Source: Chalara sp. BL73 (taxonomy: Eukaryota; Ascomycota; Leotiomycetes; Helotiales). From it: a DNA stretch of 64,000 nt. The notes beneath the pieces were generated by a model. It saw nothing but the letters and a program-made list of their open reading frames with translations. It was not told where the DNA came from and searched no databases. Positions 1 through 10,818 of this stretch are shown piece by piece. The translations under genes and the position numbers were made by a program. The stretch is from the NCBI GenBank assembly GCA_918026815.1, contig CAKJVC010000014.1, forward strand, positions 806,001 through 870,000, given 5' to 3'. Positions within the stretch are counted from its first letter, which is position 1. Every line of letters begins with the position of its first letter.

Positions 1-252
1 TAGTTGATATCCTATTTCAGCTCTATTATGATGATGATGCTAAATACAAGGATATTCCCCAGGAATGCTTACAGTATGAAGTGAAGCGTCATATATACAA
101 TGGAGTCGACCGCAAAGAGCACTCGACCATTAGAACGCAAGAACCGGAGGGCACGAAGCGGCAAATTGGCTCCGGAGAAGTTGGAGGAGATAAGAAGGAA
201 GTACTCAACCAAAAATGAGATGCTATCCCTCAATCCAAATAGGAAATTGTAA
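1..252 (+). other. Left-edge open frames, unresolved
   Basis: Two overlapping plus-strand frames are open at the window edge. One runs from the first bases to a stop at 216-218 (about 71 residues) and could be the last exon of a gene starting outside the window. The other starts at an ATG at 100 and ends at 252 (50 aa). It is Arg/Lys-rich and reads like a real protein tail, with RRKYSTKNEMLSLNPNRKL at its end. I recognise no family. Only one of the two, if either, can be coding. Confidence 0.22.
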
Positions 253-806
253 TCAGTACCCTATGACATGTGTCACGTGAGACAACTCTAAGGTGTTAAG
301 TGATTCTTTCTCAAAATGATGCAACTTACGCCGACAGCGAACCAAGTATTCTAGTAAATATTCAATTTACAGATCAGCTTGAAAAACTATAAATCAACGG
401 GAATATATGATGACTTTTGATAAAATTGTTCACCTGTGCCAAGAAAATAAACGAGACGAAAAGGAGGCTGTTCACCTGCTTCGGGGCTTCGGGAGGCTTC
501 TGCAATGCCGTTGCTAATGCAGTGGTCGTAACACAATCTAAGTCCCATGCACCCTTGATAGCATCATCGGAACCTTATCCACATCGCATATCTCATTTTC
601 CTAGATCATAAAAAGCTGCATAGCACCCCGCCCCTCCATGGAAGAATCCCCGGCCGGCATCTACCCGATTGCCCAACTAAGAAAAGCAGATCAAGTGACG
701 GCCATATATTTATTGACCTATGAAAGTTACACACAGGTGGAAAGGAAACATATCCATCTCTTCTACTGTATTATTTTCTAGCATCACCTGACAACCTGGA
801 AGAAAG
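253..806. other. Gene-free stretch upstream of the GH88 gene
   Basis: About 550 bp of AT-rich sequence. I see no convincing coding frame. It should hold the promoter of the glucuronyl hydrolase gene that starts at 807. Confidence 0.5.
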
Positions 807-2334
807 ATGGAGGACAAAGACACCACATCCTCCGATGAGTCCTCGGCCACGAGCTTTACAACCGTTGAAGCTCTGAGTCCTACCAAGGAAGAGCTCATAT
901 TAGGAACAGAGATGGAGTTTTTAGAGCTTTATAGTGAGAACGTGATTGCCAAATTATGGAGGGTAGCCACGGCAAATGACCAAACCGTAGAGCCCTCTTC
1001 CATGTCTCATCATAAAATTCAGAACTAACAACCTATCGCAGAAGCCGCCGGAATCATACCCACACACGGTTCCCCAGATAGGACCATCAGCAGGAACTTA
1101 TGAGTACCGCGAGGCAGATTTCTGGACCTGCGGATTCTTTCCAGGCTCCCTCTATGCGCTCCTCGAACGTCTTGTAAAATATCCCAAATCGTTCCCTTTG
1201 CCTTCCCATCTCAGAGCCAATTTCCACCAGCAGCTCTTGAAGCAATGCAGATACTGGGACGGGCCGATCCGAGGCATGGCGGGCCGGACAGACACCCACG
1301 ATATGGGATTCATCATTCAACCGGCGCTGAGGACGGACTGGGAGCTGAACGGGAACCGCGAGAGCTTAGGAAAGGTAGTAGAGGCAGCCCATGCGCTGGC
1401 GAGCCGGTACGACGAGCGGGTGAAGGCGATAAGGAGTTGGGACGTAGCGATAAATTACCGGTATAGTTTCACGGATATGAAAACAAACTTCCTAGTGATC
1501 ATCGACAGCATGTGCAGTACGGCCCCCTCACAACCATTCCCAGATCCGGAAATTTAACGTGAAGCAGATCTTGACTTACTCTGTTATGCGGGACATCACA
1601 CCGGCGATCAGAACTTGATTGATATTGCGACGACGCACGCGCACACCATCCTCACACACGTTGTCCGCCCGGATAACTCGACATACCACCTCGTCAATTT
1701 CTCGCCCTCTACCGGCCTTCCCCTCCTCAAACTGACAAACCAGGGTTACGCCGATTCCTCAACGTGGTCGCGCGGGCAAGCGTGGGCCATCCTCGGCTTC
1801 ACGCAGATCTATTCCTGGACTAAGGACCCCGTGTTTCTGAATGCGGCGGTAGGGTTAGCAAAGTACTTTCTGGGCAGGCTGAATGAGGTTGAGGGCCAGC
1901 ACGAGTATCCCTACGTCCCTCTTTGGGATTTCGATGCGCCGGTGAAGGAGGAGGAAGGAGGGCCGCTGAGGGATACGTCCGCAGGGATGATCGCCGTGAA
2001 TGGTCTGTTGATCCTGCACCAGATCCACGGCACCAGTCCTGTGCTGGACACGGCACCTTTGTTTTTCTTGGATGCGGCGCTCAGGATTCTTAAAGAAACT
2101 GTTGCGTTGAGCCTCTCGAAATCAAAGGCTGCATTCAAGAACGATAGCCAGGTGGGGAAGATCGAGGTCGTGGACGTGAATGGATCGGAGGAAACATTCG
2201 CGGCAATCTTGAGAAACGCGACAGCGAACTGGAACCCGGACGCGCATAAGCCGTATAAAGACCACGGATTGGTGTATGGGGATTACTACTTCTTGGAGGC
2301 GGGGAATAAGCTGCTGAGAATGGGGCTGATATAG
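807..2334 (+). CDS. Unsaturated glucuronyl hydrolase, glycoside hydrolase family 88
   Basis: Predicted to remove the terminal delta-4,5-unsaturated uronic acid from oligosaccharides made by polysaccharide lyases (family knowledge). Introns at 987-1041 and 1517-1567 give three exons and 473 aa, a normal GH88 length. The second intron restores the motif IDSMCNLDLL (N219 is split by the intron). Family marks are FWTCGFFPG near residue 87, RTDTHDMGF at 142-150, D215 in IDSM and TWSRGQAWAILG further on. Asp147 (or D144) and Asp215 match in context the two catalytic aspartates of bacterial UGL. There is no signal peptide, so it probably acts in the cytosol on imported oligosaccharides. It converges on the Zn2Cys6 regulator with about 125 bp between stops, and an MFS permease lies beyond, which suggests one catabolic unit. 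Substrate is unknown. Start chosen as the first ATG in the only frame that joins exon 2. Confidence 0.92.
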
Positions 2335-2458
2335 AGTTTTCCGGATGGATGTGATACCGTGAGTCTGGATGAAGCATTGCTTGTATAAGTAACCTTAGAA
2401 TAAATCTAGGCTCCTGTTCGTGGCGAATCTGGAAATATTGATATTCATATTGACACAT

Positions 2459-5295
2459 TTACTCGTTATACACTTGGCCCCCATTATATCCCGCCCAGGC
2501 AGACATATCTACAGAGAAATTCGTCCCATCCAACGTGATTATCCTATCCAACTCCATGAATTCGTTTCCAAGTAAAGTATGCGATATCGCTGTCAGCTCG
2601 TCCTCGCTCTGCTGATAGCCCTCATACGGCATTCCATTGAACGTGTGGGACAAAGAGGGATGTCGGTACATGGTCGGGCTCTGCAATGGTCGACCCATGC
2701 CGAATGATGGACTTGCGGCCGTTACGTGGCTCCCTGGTGAGAATTGAGAAGTTCCTGGCCGTGATATTTCGTGACTTGTTCGGATGTTCAGTGGCGGAGG
2801 AGGACGGCTCTGAGAGCTGATCGAGGGGGTGCGCTGTTCCCGAGGAGTACCTAAATCGGTAGCCCGAGCAGAGGTTCGTGGGAGCTGTGACATTCCTTTG
2901 GCTTCGTATTTATCACCACTCATTTTGTATCCCAACACTCTGGAACAGAATTCTGAATCATCCTTCGCGTCTTCGTGGAGTTTCATTAGGTCTTGAGCGT
3001 ATTTTGCCGCAAGATCAATCTCTCTTTCGTCAAATGATGGAGATTCCAAGGATACATCATGCTTTCCTTGCCAACGCCGAGACATTTCTTTCAGGCTTGA
3101 GACGAGATTGAAGAACTCTGGGGCAAGTGGGGTGTTCGTGAAACGCCAATGAACTAGAATGAATGTCAGTATTGTCGAAGCAGATTAGGACAATGAAATC
3201 TACTGACTAAGTAAGAGTCTGGCAGCCACAAATGCACAGAACGCAAACTGTCCATTAACTATTCCTCCTATAGTGTACTTGAGATACTTGTGACTGATGT
3301 TCGCGATCTCTACAGCAGCAAGCTGACAAGTTTCCGCACTACAGGAGCTAGGCAACCTAACAAGCTTCCAGTCTGCAGGGGGATAAGCAATGTGCTGGTG
3401 CAGGAGAATCATAGAACAATCATGGGTCAAATGAGCGAGAGTGAGGTTTGGGTCCATGTTGACATAACTTGGTTCTCTGCTAATATTTGAGTCTTTCCAC
3501 TTCTGAGGCAGGAACATCTTCCAGCTAAGAAACGTTAGGAAGTCGAAGAAGCTGATGAGAAGACTGCTATATCTTACTGGACAAGCCTGAGATCCAGTTC
3601 CTTGAATCTGGTCAACCAGCTGCTTACTTCGCTCCTACTTCTAAAATCGACTTTCTGCTGTAAGAAAAAGGTGGTGACCTGACTCAAAGATTCTGTGGCC
3701 TATCATGATGTCAGATTGTCCTCAAATTTGTCACACACTAGAAACTAAGGAAAATGGACATTGCGCGTATTGAGCAAAAACCCAAAGATTCCCATACCTC
3801 TACGCAATAAGCAAAAGCACCCAAGGTGGAAACATCTACTGGTCCAGCAGTTGTTGCTGATCCAGGACTATTTTCTGGCCGGGACCGAGGCGAAGGATAG
3901 TGGTCAGGTATATGGGCAATCGAATTTCCAATACGTCCAGCTGACTTGTCCCAAATCCCGAAGAATGGAGTGGTTACTGGTTCTTCTCGAGTCCAAAACC
4001 CACCATCGCATGGAAGGCGACGATTGACAAGATCAGATGTCAAGCTTGTATTCCACCTACGCGCTGATAAGAATCTAACCGAGTTTTGAGTGGAGGAAAC
4101 TTACCCCGTTGTGATCGAACAAAATCTATCCAAGAGAAATATATTCCAAAAGACTCTTCTCCTCTCTTCTGCTTCAGTCCAATCCTCCGGATCCTCCAAG
4201 AAAGACAACGGCTTCAATAATGACTGCCTGGAGTCATCGTCATTCTCGACTGTCAGTTGAAGATACTCGACCGTTCGTGTTAGAGAGCCGATGAGAGACC
4301 AAGCTTTCGTGGACTCTCCACCTCCCAGCTATTATAGTTAGTACGTTGTCTTCGATAGTCCGACGAAATCTTGAGCCTTACATTATCGAAAGCAATCATA
4401 GCTAATGCCTGCAGATTCTCGACTGACAAATCATCAAAGGCACTAAGAAGCACAATATTCTTGGAAGTTTTTGCAATTCGCTCCCCATGTTCCTTGGAGA
4501 TAATACTGGGTGGTAGCAGTCGAATGGTAATATAAGTCATTGCGTGCAAGACGACTGACAGTTTTTGCTTCTCGGCATCGTTTTCAAGCCTAGCTCGAAA
4601 CCGACGTTCATGGAGGAACGGTATCCAGTGGTGAGCAGTTTTGAAATAGACGCTGATAACAGCATCCAAAACATGGCCTTGTGCCGGAGTCGAGCCGCTC
4701 ATATGTCCAATGTCATGAGCGGCTCCGTCCCTAGAATAGTCTGTTGAATTGTATTCTTCAAAAGACCGCTTTCTTTTCCTCGATAAATCTGTGGTTGTAT
4801 GCTCAGGAGCAACCTCAGGAGCATTGTTTCTTATGGAAGCAAGCATTGAAGATCCATTGGTGGCAAGCTCATCAGAAGCTTCGTTCCGATCCTCAGACCT
4901 GACACATTCAGAGGAGCAGCAACGTCCTCGATGAACATGATACTGTGGGACCTCTCCTTCTGAGGAGTCGGAATTCAGGAGGAGGCGCTCAAGCACCTCT
5001 AATCAAACGATAAGCGAAGTCTTCTTCATCCACAAGCCATACTCACTGAGCCTTTGACTGAGCCGCTCGACTGCCCCACTCTTCAATCCGGGCTTTTGTT
5101 TCTTGCCAATATACAGACATGTTATTTCTTTTATGGTTGTTAAACCTCAACTGATTTAGGTTCGTTGGGAAACTAACCCAATCTCGTACAATTCTGACAT
5201 GTAGGCATATCCTTTGAGCATTTCATCTTCCTCCGCTTGCAGGAATCGCAAGCTGGCACGCCACTGTCTTCGATGGGTCCATTCGACGTCTCCAT
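2459..5295 (-). CDS. Zn2Cys6 fungal-specific transcription factor
   Basis: DNA-binding regulator of 810 aa from eight exons; introns at 5128-5177, 4999-5046, 4329-4381, 4057-4104, 3700-3797, 3525-3577 and 3154-3207. The N-terminal binuclear zinc cluster has all six cysteines (C16, C19, C26, C33, C36, C43); the first intron splits it just before C43. It is followed by the linker [19 protein letters not shown], then a short leucine-rich dimerisation-like segment and an acidic, Ser-rich region. A fungal_trans middle-homology domain starts near [22 protein letters not shown] and includes [17 protein letters not shown] and [14 protein letters not shown]. The C-terminus is Pro/Ser-rich and probably carries the activation function. 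The start ATG is the first in frame upstream of the zinc cluster. It shares a 572-bp divergent promoter with an ACS permease and converges on the GH88 gene, so local pathway control is a fair inference. Its inducer is unknown. Confidence 0.9.
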
Positions 5296-5867
5296 CTTGC
5301 TTTCGCCAAGGGTATCTCCGCCATGGGACAGATGAAACGCTGTCGAAGGCCTCGATTGTGTTCGTTTCGTACCTGCGTTTGAATTGTGTAGAAGTTCATG
5401 ATATCTGGGTAAATTATCGGCTCTCGGGGCAGTATAAATGCGGTACGAATCAGGTGCGTCCCTTCGAGCCTAAGAAGCCCGCTTAACTGGATTTGATGCT
5501 TCCCCGCGAATTTAATTGTTCCTCCGCAAAAACATAAGAATTACCCCTGTTCTGACTTCCCGAGGCTGTTCCTGGGCTGTTTCTCCAGGTTTTCCATTCT
5601 GCATTTTGACCAATCTGGTCACCGCGGGAACCGGGTTTGCGTGGGTGATTTCCCGGCCGTGATCTTTTCCGTAATGCCTTGATGATGGGCCATTCTTGAT
5701 CTAATCCCCACATTACTTTCCCATGATGGCTACGTTAGGTTGCTGTTGTATCGTCCCAGGCGTTGGGAAGAGTGGAGTAGAGAAGCATGTCTATTGTCAT
5801 ATGAGAATATTTAAGTCCTCCCTGCCTCCCATCAGTCGGACAACATCTGCTGCAGTTCATCCTCAAA
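5296..5867. promoter_or_regulatory. Divergent promoter of regulator and ACS permease
   Basis: 572 bp between the start codons of the Zn2Cys6 gene (-) and the MFS gene (+). It contains a GC-rich block at about 5621-5660 with CCGGG at 5631-5635 and CCCGG at 5652-5656. This gives an inverted CGG-N18-CCG pair, the general geometry bound by Zn2Cys6 dimers. This is only a candidate site. The shared promoter itself is clear from the gene layout. Confidence 0.45.
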
Positions 5868-7907
5868 ATGGCACCCACCACTGCAACCGAAGTGATTGGG
5901 CGTGTTGACGCACCGACGACTGAAGACACCGCTCCCATTGTTGTAAGCTCGACGACAAATGAGAAGCCAATTCACTCTCTTGGGACGGCATGGATGTATA
6001 TGCTCCACTGGTAAGTTTCTCATTTAATAAAATATGGCGCATACTAAAGGTGGAATGTCTATAGGTATCCGAGCCATTATTCGAAAGAGGAGAAGAGACT
6101 TCTGATGCGACTTGATTGGTTCCTCCTGCCATTTTGCTCGATTATGTGTAAGCCAACCCAGACTATCTGGCTATATTTCGCCATGGTACTAATTCAAATC
6201 AAAGTCTTCTTGAAATGGCTGGATTCTTCTAACATTAACAATGCCTACGTCTCGGGTATGAAAGAAGAGCTGAAATTGAACGGAAACGAGTACTCTCTTT
6301 TCCAGACATTCTACAATCTCGGGTATATCGTATTCCAAGTGCCATGCATGCTGTTCCTGTCGAGGCCCCAATATGCTCGCGTTTTCCTCCCAACAATGGA
6401 AGTGCTGTGGTCCATTCTCACATTCGCACAATGCAAGCTAAACGGCGCGGAGACAATTTATGGAACGAGATTTTTGCTTGGTGTTCTAGAAACACCAGTC
6501 GCATCGGGCTCCTTGTATATCCTCTCAAGCTGGTAAGTTTGCTTCTTAGAGAATAATTTCTGTTTCGAAATATTTCCGGAGTTGTTTGCTCTGAGGGCAT
6601 TCATGCAATGCTTGAGTATGTCTTTAGAGTATATAATGCCAAATACACCACCTTTTTTCAAAAATGTTATTGGGAGAAGGATATTAACTCGGAGATTTTC
6701 AAGGTATCGGCCAGATGAGCTTTTTAAGCGTGCCGGTGTCTGGTATATCTCTAACAATGCCGGAGTCATGTTTGGCGGATATCTACAAGCAGCAGCATAC
6801 AACCACCTGAACGGTGTGCATGGGATGGCTGGCTGGAGATGGCTATTCATCATTGATGGGTGTATTAGTTTGCCGCTGGCAATCGCCGGATTCTTCATGT
6901 TCCCTGGCCTGCCAGCAAGTCCGAAGCCGCTCTGGCTCAGTAAAGAGCAACATGAACTCGCGAGACGCCGTATGGCTGATGAAGGAGTCGAAGTGAGCAA
7001 GCCCATCAGCAGAAAAATGCTCAAGAGAGTTTTCACTCGCTGGCACTTTTACCTCGCCGTATTTTGCTATATCTTGTAAGTTACCTCCAAGATGTGATGG
7101 ATTTTGATATTTTTATTAAAAAAAAATCCAACCCCCATTTCTACCCGAAACTATGTCGAAGAAACTAACGGTACCTATAGCTTCCTGTCCTCAAGCTATC
7201 CCACGGGCCAGATGGGACTCTGGCTGAAAGCACTAAGGAAGGAGGGCCACAGCTACTCCGTAGCGCAGATTAATACCATTCCAACAGCTGTCTCTGCGGT
7301 ATCAATGGTTTCTGCATTTGTGGCTACGTCGCTCTGCATGGTATATCCACTGTGGACTATCTTCTCAATCAACCAGCTCGTGACAGCATTTGCAGTCACT
7401 GTTCTTCTGATTTGGAATGTACCCCTAAAACTGCACTGTGAGTAAATCGATACCTCTCTTGCAAAACACATACTCATCAATCTGGAAGTTGTCGCGAACT
7501 TGCTCTTGGGATTCACAGCTGGGGTCACGCCTATCCTATTCCCCTGGGTCAATATCGTTATGAAAGACGATAACGAGGCTAGAGCTTTCACGTCCGGAGC
7601 CATGCTTACTTTTGGGTTTGCTGTGTACTCATTTTATCCAATTACAGTGTTTCCCGTGATCGAAGGTAAGTTATTATAATCCTTGTGGCAGGAAGAGATG
7701 GAGCCATACTGATAATATCATATAGCACCACGATGGAAGAAAGGATACGCAGTCAATCTAGCTTTCGTGCTGGCATGCTGGGCACTGTTTTTGCTTGGCA
7801 CATATTTGCACAGACGGGAGACTAAGAAGGCTGAGATGGAGAGGCTCTACAGGGATGAAGAGAAGCTGGGAGAGCCATCGAATCATGAGGAGACGATCAA
7901 GGAATAG
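5868..7907 (+). CDS. MFS permease, anion:cation symporter (ACS) family, Fen2/Liz1/Dal5-like
   Basis: Proton-coupled plasma-membrane uptake of a small organic anion is the family role. Seven exons give 513 aa, with introns at 6011-6064, 6148-6204, 6533-6703, 7076-7180, 7438-7488 and 7666-7725. After a short cytosolic N-terminus comes [13 protein letters not shown], then the ACS hallmark [18 protein letters not shown] and the helix block with [11 protein letters not shown]; hydrophobic segments continue to GTYLHRR near the end. The ending is short and charged. Closest in style to pantothenate-type permeases, but substrate cannot be read from sequence. The divergent Zn2Cys6 gene and nearby GH88 gene suggest uptake of a uronide or related acid. 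The third intron is 171 nt, over three times the usual local size, and its 3' part stays open into exon 4. Confidence 0.87.
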
Positions 7908-8714
7908 TTAAAAAGCTGTAGAAAGAAAATACAATTCACCCTATCTGACATGAAGTTGAACAGCATTGAAACGACAACCAGAAGCCTTTGTCTCTATGTT
8001 TGTTAAAGAAGTGTCAAAAAGAGAGAACATACCTTCTTAGGAAACATTGGTAGCAAGAAATGCCTAGATTTGCCCAGTGGGGATGTCCCGGGGCCTTTTC
8101 CATCAACTAAAGCTGTCCCAGACATGCAGCATTTAATCCATCATGGTAAGAGAATACTCGATGCCTATTGAGCGGGAGGCTCGAGACCGTGCACCATCTC
8201 GATCTCGTTCCTGCATTCGGCTAGCCACCCAGATTCACAAATGCATGGCGACACCCATCTCTATCCTGATCTAATTGCTATACCAGATAAAACCCCTCAT
8301 AAGGACTTAAAACCACGCCGAAATACAGTGGTGTTACCTACACATTTGTGCGTTTCAATTGGCTAGAATGATAGAGGTTAATTTGGGGCCTGGCCCTGGG
8401 GAAGCGAGGTAGAAGCCTGCAAAAAGCGGGATGACATCACCAAGTTGTGATGCAGGGGAATGGTTCTTGTTCAACCAAGGAAGACGAAGTTGCAGGATTG
8501 CTGCCAGGCTTGAGATGCCTGTCGACGCCAACATGGTGAAAGCAATAAAGCCATGATGAATACTCTCCTGTCGCGAATGTAGGTGAATTTTTCCCATACT
8601 CTTCTTGCTTTCTTGCTCGATCGATGACTTGTCTTTCGCTTGATTGAGACATCACGCTGGGCAACCAAAAAACCACAGACTATATACTTAGGATCTATAC
8701 CATCCCACACAAGG
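7908..8714. other. Intergenic region with candidate TATA box
   Basis: Roughly 800 bp between two plus-strand genes. No coding frame is supported. TATATA at 8681-8686 lies about 30 bp before the start codon of the next gene and may belong to its promoter, though this would leave a very short leader. Confidence 0.4.
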
Positions 8715-10305
8715 ATGATCTCCTCGATTGCTCCAGTTTTGCTAGCTGTGCTGCCCGTTGCACTCGCAGTACCACATCCTATGATCACTCCCGCACCATC
8801 ACTTTCAGATCGATCACCACCAACAAGAGTTGTAGGACACCAACGACGAGATTTCTTCGATGATATCGTCTCTGGGATCGAAGGTGGAGCGAGCTATGTC
8901 GAAAGCCTGGTTGGAAGCTTTCCTTCGTATGTCGCAGAGGGGGTGCCCAATTTCTTCCAGGACTTTCCTACAGGTAGTGCCGTGCAGAAGAGCATAGGAC
9001 TCAGCGATGATGATTTGGACGCTCTTCCTACGCAGGTGTTGAATATCCCGTGAGTTTCCCACCTCAGAAGGAGATATCCGCAACTAACGGCACTTCAGAG
9101 GATATGCGAACTGGACTGAGCAGGGCTGGAATCTACGATTTCGAGGGAATGTCTACAAACAACCTAATATTTCGGAATCGCAGCTCAATGACCTTGCGAA
9201 CGTGTTCTTAGTTGGGACAGATATCGAATCACTGCCAGCGTCTCAACAAGTACAGGCCAGAAACATGACAGCCTCGATCTTTGTCGTACAACAAGAGGAT
9301 CAGAATGTGACTTTCCACATTGAGCCAGCGGACACTCAAGGCACCGATGGAGAGAGCGGTGGTAGCGGTGCCATCACCCCCGGAGGAGGCAGCCAGAATA
9401 TCACATTGCCATATTTAACTACCGATCAAGGCGACTACGATTTGTTCGTGCCGCTCCAGAATGTCTCGGGGTCAGGCGGATACCTCCTACCAGGAAATGG
9501 CACAAACTCTCTGCAACGCGTCAACGTATATGCCAATGGCACGGACAGCGGGAACGCAACATCCTACCTCGTGCCAGAGCTGGGACTCACGATAATTTCC
9601 GACATTGACGACATTCTCCGCGTAACCAAGATCTACCAGCCGGCCGAAGGACTCCTGAACTCCTTCGCGCGGCCATTCACCCCCTGGATGAACATGCCAG
9701 CCATCTATGCCAACTGGTCGAAAAACATCCCAGACATGCATTTCCACTACCTGACCACGACGCCGGAACAAGTGACGAGGAACTACATGGACTTCATCTA
9801 CAAGACCTACCCGGGCGGATCCTTCGACACGCGGCCCCTAAACTTTAGCGACGTGTCGGCGACGCTCTCAATCCGACGCTTCCTGCTGGACAAGATATTC
9901 CAGACGTACCCGCACCGCAAGTTCGTCCTGGTGGCCGACACGTCTAACAGCGACGTGATGAAGGCGTACCCGGCGCTGGCGCACGACTACCCGGACCAGG
10001 TGCAGTGCATCTTCCTGCGCAACACGTCCGCCACCGACCCGGAGGACAAGTTCCCGTACAAGACAGACGGCTTCAAGGGCCTCAACCAAAATAGCTACAT
10101 GTTCTTCACGGTACCCGACGACCTGGCCAACCTGGATATCGTGAACGGTCAGTGCTACAACGCGAGCGTACCGCAGAACGTCACGTTCAGCACGCAGGGC
10201 CTGCCCTTCGGCCTAAGCAAGGAGAGCGCCGCGCCAAGCATGCAGATCGGGTGGAACGTGCTGGTCCTCGGGATGCTGGCCTGGGGCGCAACGGCGTGTT
10301 TATGA
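8715..10305 (+). CDS. Secreted App1-type phosphatase (DUF2183), probably GPI-anchored
   Basis: Related to the catalytic domain of yeast App1 phosphatidate phosphatase. Two exons (intron 9050-9098) encode 513 aa. Residues 1-18 form a hydrophobic signal peptide ending ALAVP. Many N-glycosylation sequons (for example NMT, NVT, NIT, NVS, NGT, NAT) fit secretion. The domain core starts at ISDIDDILRVT (D280, D282), followed by WMNMPAIYANW, the phosphatase-like block HFHYLTTTPEQ and FVLVADTSNSDV. The protein ends in SAAPS plus a hydrophobic tail without charged residues, typical of a GPI signal. The fifth position of the DxDxT motif is Ile284 instead of Thr/Val. Cytosolic App1 in yeast acts at actin patches, so an extracellular form must differ in role. 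Substrate unknown. Confidence 0.85.
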
Positions 10306-10818
10306 TATTAAAAATGGCTTCCGCCTCGGCGTTATGGTTTTAGGCGTTGGTTTTAGCTGATAATGAATTAATATGAACTTGATGAGCAGACAATGTTTGG
10401 TGTTTTTTTTGCACCGATTTATATACTTCCATGTGTCTGTCCTTGTAACAACCAGAGTCCAGAATCTGGCCAATGCGCGAGGCCTTCCAAGAACGCCTCA
10501 AACCTCCACTGGCTCCTTACGAATGTCTTAACCTGCCTGGTGCATTCTTGGTGATACTCAAGCTTCCACCCGGGCTCGCGCCAATATCTTAGCCAACTTA
10601 GTCAAAGTCTTGGATATATCCAAGCTTCTATGGCTTGTTAGATGTGGATTCAAGACTTTGAGGAAGAGCAAGGTTAGGCGAATCTAAACAAAATGAAAGC
10701 CGTAAGGAATTATTGAGATATTAGAAGTTTACATTGGTATTATATGCTACCGAAAAACCACTGGCATCAACTTCTGTCTCTTCACGTCATTTCTGTGGTC
10801 TCAGAAACCCGTCTCAGG
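10306..10818. other. Convergent 3' region
   Basis: About 510 bp between the stop codons of the App1-like gene (+) and the OPT gene (-). It should contain both 3' untranslated regions. No coding or repeat signal seen. Confidence 0.4.
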
